Part shown: piece by piece, positions 1 through 5,855 of the stretch
Layout of the letters: every line of letters begins with the position of its first letter
Position numbering within the stretch: the stretch's first letter is position 1
From: an uncultured Coriobacteriaceae bacterium
GTDB taxonomy: Bacteria > Actinomycetota > Coriobacteriia > Coriobacteriales > UMGS124
Length of the DNA stretch: 7,765 nt
NCBI GenBank assembly: GCA_900555105.1
Contig: USJP01000057.1
Location: 1-7,765, forward strand
Direction of reading: 5' to 3'
Notes under the pieces: generated by a model
What the model was told of the DNA's origin: nothing
Seen by the model: only the letters and a program-made list of their open reading frames with translations
Databases searched by the model: none
Position numbers and translations under genes: made by a program

Positions 1-40
1 CGCGCGCGCTCAATTGGGTGCAACAATCGCGTCAAAACTT

Positions 41-70
41 ATTATAGCACGCTCTTGACACAATTGCCAG
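41..70 (-). promoter_or_regulatory. Candidate sigma70-type promoter reading leftward out of the window
   Basis: On the minus strand there is a perfect TATAAT -10 box (41-46) preceded by TG one base upstream (an extended -10, TGCTATAAT). A weaker -35 candidate, CTGGCA (65-70), lies 18 bases upstream of it. It sits in an AT-rich spacer just after the stop codon of the last ORF and would start a transcript near position 34, for a gene lying left of the window. The -10 match is clear; the -35 is only 4 of 6, so function is inferred. Confidence 0.5.
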
Positions 71-102
71 CCCAAATTGTTAATTTTTATCGGTTTTGCT
101 GT

Positions 103-576
103 TCAATTGATGCGATATGGGCAGAATCGCAGCCCGTCGGCACTCACCAGCTTGTAGCGGATGCCGTCCACTTCGCCCTGCACCGCATAGCGGATAGCGT
201 TGCCGTGCAGATGGCCGTAGTAGCAGGTGCGGATGCCGTATTCCTTCAGCGTGGCCACGATCTCCGGGGCGCTGGTGCCGGTGTACACCGGCGGATAATG
301 CAGGAACACCAGCTTTTCCAGCCCCGGCTCGGCAGCGTCCAGGCTCATGCGCAGGCGGCCGATCTCGCGGTTCATCACCTTTTCGTCGTGCGGCTCCCCC
401 ACATCGAACAGCCAGCCCCGGGTACCGCAGATGGCATAACCCTCCACGGAGTAGGAGTTGTTGTGCAGGATGTGTAGCGTATCAAACCCTTCTGCCTTGA
501 GATAGGCGTTCATCTTGTTGGCCGTGGACCACCAGTAATCATGGTTGCCCTTCATAATGATCTTCTGCCCCGGCAG
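103..576 (-). pseudogene. C-terminal fragment of a calcineurin-like metallophosphoesterase
   Basis: This is the part of the chimeric ORF that does not belong to PheA. It begins near LPGQKIIMKGNHDYWW and ends in VSADGLRFCPYRIN. Metal-binding motifs GNHD, the LHYPP histidine and GHLHG are present. The N-terminal half of the fold, with DxH and the GD motif, is absent, so it cannot form a complete two-metal site. The sequence style resembles the stand-alone metallophosphoesterases of Clostridia (a recollection of the family, not a search). Of 13 leucine codons in it, 11 are CTG, against 11 of 20 in the PheA-like part upstream. The substrate is unknown. It is a fragment whichever way the joint arose. 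Confidence 0.75.
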
Positions 577-1287
577 GCTCTGCAGGAAGCGGCCGCACTG
601 GCTGATGGCCTGCTCGTGCGAGTAGATCTCCTTGATGTCCGAGAGCTTCGTGCCGGGCTTGGCCAGCAGGCAGTGGTCGATCTTCAGGCGCACACTGCGC
701 ACGATGCGGAAGTTGTGCTGCATCATCAGGTCGTACACGGCGTTGACGGTGCCGGCCGAGGAGTTCTCGATGGGCAGCACGCCGTACTCGCACGTGCCCG
801 ACTCAACGGCCTGGAACACGCCCTCGAAATTGCGATAGAACGTGATGTTGGGACGCTTGAATATCTTCTCGGCGGCAAGCTGGGAGTATGCGCCGTCGAC
901 GCCCTGGCATGCCACGCTCGCAAACTGCGGGAAAAGCTTAGGCGTCGTCTCAAGAGCCTGCTCGATACGCTCACGCAGCGGACTCGTGGGACGCATGCGA
1001 TGTTCCTGATAAGCGCTCGACACCTCCATGAGCAGGGAGAACAGCACCGTGGCGTAGCTTTTGAACTCAGGTGAGGCCTGGTCGGCAATAGCGGAGAGAA
1101 TCTGACGCTCACGACGCGGGTCGGTGACGCGCAGGCCCAGCGAGCGCTTGACGTCGCCGATGCGCGAGGCAATGTCCATGCGGTGCTCAAATGCCTCGAG
1201 AATCTGCTTGTTGCAGGCGTCCATCTCAAGGCGCAGAGCGTTGATGTCAGGCTGGTCGATGGTATTCGTTGGCAACGTTGAATCCAA
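103..1287 (-). CDS. pheA: Chimeric ORF: chorismate mutase and truncated prephenate dehydratase joined to the C-terminal part of a metallophosphoesterase
   Basis: This 394-residue ORF has three parts. Residues ~14-97 are an AroQ-type chorismate mutase (chorismate to prephenate). Its active-site set lines up with the E. coli domain: R19, R36, K47, D56, R59, E60, S90 and Q94. Residues ~124-237 are the first part of prephenate dehydratase, with GAYSQLAA, LPIENSSAGTVN, IDHCLL and IYSHEQA. The protein then changes family: residues ~238-394 match the C-terminal part of a calcineurin-like phosphoesterase, with GNHD (247-250), H330 in LHYPP and GHLHG (358-362). The dehydratase TRF region and the ACT domain with its ESRP motif are missing, as are the phosphoesterase's N-terminal DxH and GD motifs. 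A normal bifunctional PheA is about 350-390 residues, so the length hides the problem. Only the mutase could be active. The start is TTG, directly after an in-frame TGA and with no clear Shine-Dalgarno; a second TTG at 1273-1275 has GGA 7 bases upstream. It lies 31 bases after aroC, as last gene of the operon. Confidence is high in the domain assignments and low that the ORF is one natural protein. Confidence 0.8.
   Translation of the reverse strand: MDSTLPTNTIDQPDINALRLEMDACNKQILEAFEHRMDIASRIGDVKRSLGLRVTDPRRERQILSAIADQASPEFKSYATVLFSLLMEVSSAYQEHRMRPTSPLRERIEQALETTPKLFPQFASVACQGVDGAYSQLAAEKIFKRPNITFYRNFEGVFQAVESGTCEYGVLPIENSSAGTVNAVYDLMMQHNFRIVRSVRLKIDHCLLAKPGTKLSDIKEIYSHEQAISQCGRFLQSLPGQKIIMKGNHDYWWSTANKMNAYLKAEGFDTLHILHNNSYSVEGYAICGTRGWLFDVGEPHDEKVMNREIGRLRMSLDAAEPGLEKLVFLHYPPVYTGTSAPEIVATLKEYGIRTCYYGHLHGNAIRYAVQGEVDGIRYKLVSADGLRFCPYRIN
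550..590 (-). other. Joint between the prephenate dehydratase and metallophosphoesterase sequences
   Basis: Dehydratase similarity runs through IYSHEQAISQCGRFL (ending near 583) and metallophosphoesterase similarity starts at LPGQKI (from 576). The joint is in frame. Dehydratases usually continue here with a short stretch before a T-S/N-T-A-x-A motif, which does not appear. Metallophosphoesterases of this type often have a similar LPGxK stretch before GNHD. A short shared sequence at the joint is therefore plausible, and would fit either microhomology recombination or a contig misjoin. The exact base cannot be fixed without the parent sequences. Confidence 0.7.
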
Positions 1288-1318
1288 TCAAACGAAGATG
1301 GTGAGAGGCATGATACGG

Positions 1319-2476
1319 CTAGCCGAAGAGAGTGCGAGTGCGCTCAAGGACCCGGGGGTCTACGGCCGAGTCGTTCACGGGCCCAAGGACACCGTCCGAG
1401 GCAAGGCAGTCGATGACCGCCAATGCCATAGCCGCCTCGACGACAGGCACGGCGCGCACGACAACGCACGGGTCGTGACGGCCGGGAACGCTCAGGCGGG
1501 TCTCGCAACCATCCACGATGTCGATCGTGGACTGCTCTTCGGCAATAGAGGGCGTAGGCTTGAAGGCTGCGCGCACGATGACAGGCATGCCCGTGGAGAT
1601 ACCGCCCAGGATGCCGCCGGCGTTGTTCGTGCGACACGTGGCATGGCCCGCCTCGTCAAGCACGATGGGATCGTTGTTCTGAGAGCCGTACATGTCAGCG
1701 ACGGCGAAGCCCGCTCCGAACTCGACACCCTTCACAGCGGGAATGCCAAAGAGCAGTTTGGCAACCACGTTCTCGATGCCGTCAAACATGGGGGCTCCCA
1801 CGCCTGCCGGGAGGCCGACGCAGGCGCATTCGATAACGCCGCCCACCGAGTCTTGCGCTGCCCGGGCACCGCCGATGGCGGCCTGCATGGCAAGACCCGC
1901 CTCGTCATCGAGCACGGGAAAACCCTTGCCCACAAGGGCGGCGAACTGGTCGAAACCGCAGCAGACGGGATCGAAAGGCACGTCTTGGATACCGGCGATA
2001 GAGCGAATATGGGCAGCGACGCGAATGCCTCGTCGAGCGAGAATCTGCAGGGCGACACCGCCGGCCGCGCACAGGCAAGCCGTGAGGCGCCCAGAAAAGT
2101 GGCCGCCACCCGCCACGTCCTGCTGTCCGTGCCAGCGAGCCTGGGCCGTAAGGTCGGCGTGGCCCGGCCGGGGGTTGCGCGCAATTTGGGCATAGTCAGA
2201 CGAGCGTGTGTTGGTGTTCTCGATGACCATGGCAAGCGGCGCCCCGCATGTACGCCCCTCAGGGTTAAGGCCGCTCAGCACAGAAGGTGCGTCGGCTTCC
2301 TTGCGCGGGGTCGACCAAGAGTTCTTGCCAGGGGCGCGCCGCGCCATGAAAGATGCGAGTTCTTCGAGGTCAACAGCTTCTCCCGCGGGCAGACCGTCAA
2401 CGACAACGCCGATGGCCGTCGAATGCGATTGCCCAAAAATCTGAACCTTGACGCTTGATCCAAAAGACGAGGACAT
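1319..2476 (-). CDS. aroC: Chorismate synthase
   Basis: Chorismate synthase performs the last step of the shikimate pathway, removing phosphate from EPSP by 1,4-anti elimination; it needs reduced FMN and acts as a cytoplasmic tetramer. The 385 residues cover the whole family. Visible signatures are FGQSHS (14-19, with H18), RPGHAD (103-108, with H106), GGGHFSGR (123-130), GLPAGVGAPMFD (221-232), NNAGGILGGISTGMP (284-298) and GRHDPC (332-337). Both histidines of the characterised mechanism (H18 and H106) are kept. The first signature reads GQSHS rather than the commoner GESHG, a mild variation. The ATG is 2 bases after the aroB-aroA stop and has an excellent Shine-Dalgarno, so translation is probably coupled. 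The product feeds both the TyrA and PheA branches encoded beside it. Confidence 0.97.
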   Translation of the reverse strand: MSSSFGSSVKVQIFGQSHSTAIGVVVDGLPAGEAVDLEELASFMARRAPGKNSWSTPRKEADAPSVLSGLNPEGRTCGAPLAMVIENTNTRSSDYAQIARNPRPGHADLTAQARWHGQQDVAGGGHFSGRLTACLCAAGGVALQILARRGIRVAAHIRSIAGIQDVPFDPVCCGFDQFAALVGKGFPVLDDEAGLAMQAAIGGARAAQDSVGGVIECACVGLPAGVGAPMFDGIENVVAKLLFGIPAVKGVEFGAGFAVADMYGSQNNDPIVLDEAGHATCRTNNAGGILGGISTGMPVIVRAAFKPTPSIAEEQSTIDIVDGCETRLSVPGRHDPCVVVRAVPVVEAAMALAVIDCLASDGVLGPVNDSAVDPRVLERTRTLFG

Positions 2477-2478
2477 GC

Positions 2479-4965
2479 CTAATCCTCCCTCCCCTCAACG
2501 CTGACCTGCCCACCCAGACGGGCAAAGTCGGCGAAGAAGCCAGGGTAGGACTTGTTCACAGCCTGAGCCTCTTCCACGCACACCGAGCCCGACGCCTGCA
2601 CGCTCGCCACAGCCGCCGACATGGCAAGGCGATGGTCATTGTGCGACCGCACGCGTCCGGAGTGGAAGGCATGCGAGCCAAAGCCGCCGCGGCCGTGGAT
2701 AACTAGGCCGTCGGGGAACTCCTCGAGGTCGATGCCAAGGCGCTCAAGCATCTCGGAAGTGGTCTGAAGCCTGTCGGATTCCTTGATGCGCAGGCGCGCA
2801 GCACCCGTGATGCGCGTGGTGCCCGTCGCGCAGGCAGCCACAACAGACACGACAGGAACAAGGTCGGGGACGTCTGACGCATCAAGCTCGATTGCCTGCA
2901 AGGCGCAGGCGCCGGGGCGCACGGTGGCGACACCGGCGGAGCTGTCGCGTTCGACCTCGGCACCGAAGCGCTCGAGGATGTCGACAATCGCCTTGTCGCC
3001 CTGGGCAGAATCAAAGTCGAGCCCTGAAACGCTCACGCCCGTACCGCCCAAGGCCCCCGCGCACAACCAGAATGCAGCGTTGGACCAGTCACCCTCAACC
3101 TTAAGGCGAGATTGACTGTGATAGGTTTGGCCTGCAGGAACAGCAAACTCGGTAATATGCGACATACAGCCATCAATATCAAGTTCATAGTGATACTCTT
3201 GAACCTCGACACCAAATACCGCCAGCGTACGGAGGGTAATGTCGATATACGGACGGGATTCGACCGTGCCATACAGGCGCACAGAGCCCCCCTCCTCAAG
3301 CAGCGGCAATGCCATCAGCAGGCCAGTCACAAACTGCGACGAGACGTTGCCGGCGATGAGGAAAGTTCCACCCTTAAGCTGACCTTGAACTTCAAGGGGC
3401 CACGTGCCCACGGGAGAGATTCGCACGCCGTGCGCCTCAAGCTCCTCGCGAAGGGGCGACAGGGGCCGCTCGGGCAGGCGGCCTTGGCCGTCGATGCGCG
3501 CATGAACCCCCAGGGCACACGCCACCGGAAGCATGAAACGCAAGGTACTTCCCGACTCGCAGCAATCGAGCACGCGGACGTCCCCGGCAATAGCAGCTCG
3601 ATCGATCGGGTCAACATGGAGGACTTCGCCCCGACGTACGATATGAGCGCCGAGAGCTTCAAGGCAGGCTTGCGTCGCCTCGATGTCCTTGCTCGTCGTG
3701 GAGCACACGATGTCGCACGGCCCATCGGCCAGGGCGGCGCAGATGAGCATGCGGTGTGCAGCGCTCTTGGAAGCGATGGCCGCAACCTGGCCGGCCAAAA
3801 CACCGGGACCCACCGTTGCCGTAAGCTCGTGGCCGCCTCCGACCACCTGCGCCTTGGTTGTTCCCTCGGCACAGCGCGTGTCGCGCCTGGCGCAACCCAG
3901 CTCCATGAGCTCGGAGAATTCCTCCATGCTCACGCGGCGCACCTCGCAAGAGCCAATGCCGCGCACAGCGACAATGTCAATGTGGTCGCCCGTGCGCTTC
4001 TTGTCGCGATATGCCGCCTGTGCAATCTCGCACGCAGGCCGCGTTGTGCCGCTCGGCAGTCCATGAACCGCCAGCATTTCTTCGATTTGAACGGCATCTT
4101 CTGGTGTGCAGAGGCCTTTGGCCGCGCACGCTCGAGCCATGATGGCAAGGCCTGCAGCCACGGCATGGCCATGCGTGACCGTAAAGTCACTCAGCAACTC
4201 GATGGAAAGGGCTGCAGTATGGCCCAGGTTGAGCAGCTTGCGCTGCCCCGCCTCACGCTCGTCGGCCTGCACCACGTCGCGCTTGATGGACACGCAGCGT
4301 TCCACAATACAACGTTCCTGGCCCGCAAAGGGGCTCTTCAGCCACTCAAAGAGCTCGGGGTCACACATGACGCCGTATTTCACGACCTCGCCCATGCCGT
4401 CGCTCACAAACTCGCTCGGCAGGGTCTTGAGACAGCCCAAATCGCAGACGACAAGACCGGGCTGGTAGAATGCGCCGACGAGGTTCTTTCCCTCGGGCAG
4501 GTCAACGGCGGTCTTTCCACCCACGCTGGAGTCAACCATGGCAAGCAGCGAGGTGGCCACCTGGACGAGGTTGCAGCCGCGCATATAGCTGGCCGCAGTG
4601 AAGCCCGCAAGGTCGCCGACAACGCCGCCGCCCAGAGCGACGACGGTGCTGCGGCGAGAGAGCCCCAGTGCGGCGCAACGGCGCACCAGGCGCGAGAAAC
4701 TCTCGAGCGACTTGGTCTTCTCCCCTGCCGGCAGAACCTCAAGGTGCACGTCGAAACCGGCTGTGCCCAGAGATACGCTCACGCGCTCGGCATAGAGCGG
4801 GGCGACGTTGGAATCGCTTACAAGCAGCACTTGCTTGTCGGCCGAGGGCAGCGCATCGCGCACAAGGCTTCCGAGCCTGTCGAGCAGCCCCTCGCCTATC
4901 AGCACGTCGTAGCTACCCGAAGCGCTCACATGCACCGCGCCGTATGTCGCAGGCTGCAACGTCAT
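2479..4965 (-). CDS. aroB-aroA: Fused 3-dehydroquinate synthase / EPSP synthase (AroB-AroA)
   Basis: One uninterrupted 828-residue ORF carries two shikimate enzymes. Residues 1-~356 are 3-dehydroquinate synthase (DAHP to 3-dehydroquinate, NAD- and metal-dependent). Motifs are PAGEKTKS (79-86), GGGVVGDLAGF (112-122), VDSSVGGKTAVD (144-155) and GKNLVGAFYQP (159-169), with metal ligands E193, H249 and H265. Residues ~377-828 are EPSP synthase (shikimate 3-phosphate plus PEP). Motifs are SKSAAHR (399-405), ESGSTLRF (470-477), RPLSPL (500-505), VSSQF (541-545), SRPYIDIT (570-577), RIKESDRL (726-733), HNDHRLAM (775-782) and K805. A linker of about 20 residues (357-377) joins them. The substrate-binding residues of the AroA half are intact. 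In the AroB half the second His of the usual GHTxGH motif is Leu253. The steps are not consecutive (2 and 6 of the pathway). The ATG overlaps the tyrA stop by 4 bases and has a strong Shine-Dalgarno. Confidence 0.95.
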   Translation of the reverse strand: MTLQPATYGAVHVSASGSYDVLIGEGLLDRLGSLVRDALPSADKQVLLVSDSNVAPLYAERVSVSLGTAGFDVHLEVLPAGEKTKSLESFSRLVRRCAALGLSRRSTVVALGGGVVGDLAGFTAASYMRGCNLVQVATSLLAMVDSSVGGKTAVDLPEGKNLVGAFYQPGLVVCDLGCLKTLPSEFVSDGMGEVVKYGVMCDPELFEWLKSPFAGQERCIVERCVSIKRDVVQADEREAGQRKLLNLGHTAALSIELLSDFTVTHGHAVAAGLAIMARACAAKGLCTPEDAVQIEEMLAVHGLPSGTTRPACEIAQAAYRDKKRTGDHIDIVAVRGIGSCEVRRVSMEEFSELMELGCARRDTRCAEGTTKAQVVGGGHELTATVGPGVLAGQVAAIASKSAAHRMLICAALADGPCDIVCSTTSKDIEATQACLEALGAHIVRRGEVLHVDPIDRAAIAGDVRVLDCCESGSTLRFMLPVACALGVHARIDGQGRLPERPLSPLREELEAHGVRISPVGTWPLEVQGQLKGGTFLIAGNVSSQFVTGLLMALPLLEEGGSVRLYGTVESRPYIDITLRTLAVFGVEVQEYHYELDIDGCMSHITEFAVPAGQTYHSQSRLKVEGDWSNAAFWLCAGALGGTGVSVSGLDFDSAQGDKAIVDILERFGAEVERDSSAGVATVRPGACALQAIELDASDVPDLVPVVSVVAACATGTTRITGAARLRIKESDRLQTTSEMLERLGIDLEEFPDGLVIHGRGGFGSHAFHSGRVRSHNDHRLAMSAAVASVQASGSVCVEEAQAVNKSYPGFFADFARLGGQVSVEGRED
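2482..3837 (-). other. aroA: EPSP synthase (AroA) domain of the fusion
   Basis: This is the C-terminal domain of the fusion, about 452 residues (377-828). It is slightly longer than the ~427 of E. coli AroA, partly because of an insertion around residues 589-606. By alignment from memory with E. coli AroA, K400, S401 and R405 match K22, S23 and R27. R500 matches R124, and S542-Q544 match S169-Q171. D701 matches D313, E729 matches E341, R732 matches R344, R779 matches R386 and K805 matches K411. It should be catalytically competent. Confidence 0.88.
2483..2489 (-). promoter_or_regulatory. Ribosome binding site of aroC
   Basis: GGGAGGA lies 6 bases before the aroC ATG, inside the last codons of aroB-aroA. 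With only 2 bases between stop and start, it supports coupled translation and fixes the aroC start. Confidence 0.85.
3844..3867 (-). promoter_or_regulatory. Possible internal ribosome entry for a stand-alone AroA
   Basis: In the linker between the two domains, AAGG (3852-3855) lies 5 bases before an in-frame GTG (3844-3846, residue 374), and a purine-rich GAGGGA lies at 3862-3867. Initiation here would give a free AroA of about 455 residues. Short motifs of this kind occur by chance in GC-rich DNA, so this is only a possibility. Confidence 0.2.
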
Positions 4966-5840
4966 TGCGCACTCCTTTCGTTCTTACCGCGACGCTCGGC
5001 GTTTTCCTTGGCACGACGACCGTCGGCAAGCAGACGGCGCATCGTGTCGGCATCACGCGCGGCAAGCGCATCGCGGTATTCTCCAAGGCTCGCAATAATC
5101 GTGTCGAGCTCAAAAAGCAGGTTGTCGGCATCGTCGAAGAACAGCTCCGTCCACATGTTCTCATTGAGCCATGCGACACGCGTGAGGTCCTTATAGCTGC
5201 CGGCGGAAAAGCCCTTGTGACCCTGCGCCGTGGGGCTTTTGATAAAGGCGTTGCTCACCACATGCGCCAACTGAGAAGTGAAGGCGATGCGCTTGTCATG
5301 CTCCTCAGGGGTGCTTACGCAGATGCTGCCGAAGCCGGCCGGCGCGAGCAGGTCCTTGATCCGCTCGAATAGGGCCATGTCGTCGACACGAGGAGGGCAG
5401 ATGACCATGGGGGCGTTGTGGAAAAGATTCTCGCGCGTGTACTTGTAGCCCGAGTACTGGGTGCCCGCCATGGGGTGGCCGCCCACGAACGTGAAGCCGT
5501 GTTCAGCGGCAATGGGCATGCAGCCCGCACAGACCTCGCGCTTCACACCTGCGGTATCAATGACCAGGCAGTCCCTGCGCACGCGCTCGGCGTTCTCTTT
5601 GAGCCAGGCAATACAGCCAGCAGGATAGAGGGCCAGCAGAATGAGGTCGCACTCCCCCACGTTGCCGGGCCCCAGCGTGGCCTGAATCGTTTCGTCGATG
5701 CTTGCCACAGCCATGGTGTCGGCATCGATGTCGAAGGCAAGCACGCGCCATCCCGCGGCATGATAGGCCTTAGCGAACGAGCCGCCGATAAGCCCCAAGC
5801 CTACGATGCCAACGGTATGGACCTCTTGGGTGTCTTCCAT
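4962..5840 (-). CDS. tyrA: Prephenate dehydrogenase
   Basis: This enzyme oxidatively decarboxylates prephenate to 4-hydroxyphenylpyruvate with NAD, the committed step to tyrosine, in the cytoplasm. The 292-residue protein begins with a Rossmann fold: GLGLIGGS (14-21), followed by the acidic D37 that favours NAD over NADP. DTAGVK (95-100) and GGHPMAGTQYSG (120-131) follow, then HD (181-182) and SQLAHV (189-194), and GFSAGSYKDLTR (210-221), whose arginine is a family-typical substrate contact. There is no chorismate mutase domain and no C-terminal ACT domain. Tyrosine feedback through such a domain is therefore unlikely, and the mutase is supplied by the downstream pheA-like ORF. The last ~30 residues are charged and probably flexible. 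The start is fixed by an ideal Shine-Dalgarno 15 bases after aroF. Arogenate as an alternative substrate cannot be excluded from sequence. Confidence 0.93.
   Translation of the reverse strand: MEDTQEVHTVGIVGLGLIGGSFAKAYHAAGWRVLAFDIDADTMAVASIDETIQATLGPGNVGECDLILLALYPAGCIAWLKENAERVRRDCLVIDTAGVKREVCAGCMPIAAEHGFTFVGGHPMAGTQYSGYKYTRENLFHNAPMVICPPRVDDMALFERIKDLLAPAGFGSICVSTPEEHDKRIAFTSQLAHVVSNAFIKSPTAQGHKGFSAGSYKDLTRVAWLNENMWTELFFDDADNLLFELDTIIASLGEYRDALAARDADTMRRLLADGRRAKENAERRGKNERSAQ
4972..4978 (-). promoter_or_regulatory. Ribosome binding site of aroB-aroA
   Basis: AAAGGAG lies 6 bases before the ATG at 4963-4965, within the end of tyrA. The ATGA overlap of start and stop indicates coupled translation. 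Confidence 0.85.
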
Positions 5841-5845
5841 GCAGG

Positions 5846-5852
5846 CCTCCTT
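5846..5852 (-). promoter_or_regulatory. Ribosome binding site of tyrA
   Basis: AAGGAGG lies 5 bases before the tyrA ATG, in the 15-base gap after aroF. It is a near-perfect match to the anti-Shine-Dalgarno sequence and decides the start. Confidence 0.9.
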
Positions 5853-5855
5853 GGA

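Noticed and set aside
1..9. CGCGCGCGC run at the window edge as a repeat or Z-DNA element
   Set aside because: Too short and cut by the edge; no support for function.
60..80. ACAATT / AATTGT inverted repeat after the last stop as a terminator
   Set aside because: The stem is only 6 AT-rich pairs with a 9-base loop and no T-run, too weak for an intrinsic terminator.
55..84. Plus-strand promoter (TTGACA at 55-60 with GTTAAT 18 bases on)
   Set aside because: The -10 match is poor and nothing downstream on the plus strand looks like a real gene.
580..596. CTGCAG (580-585) and GCGGCCGC (589-596) beside the family joint as traces of a cloning step
   Set aside because: Both are expected by chance in GC-rich coding DNA, they encode the normal-looking QCGRFLQ stretch, and no vector or linker sequence is visible.
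3835..3900. A frameshift or lost stop codon faking the AroB-AroA fusion
   Set aside because: Both domains and the linker are in one clean frame with no sign of a shift; a single miscalled stop cannot be excluded but nothing in the sequence points to it.
3112..5196. Very long plus-strand ORF (694 codons), and other long plus-strand frames at 1124-2458 and 5418-6998
   Set aside because: They lie exactly antisense to strongly conserved enzymes, have no recognisable domains and show the composition expected of shadows of GC-rich genes.
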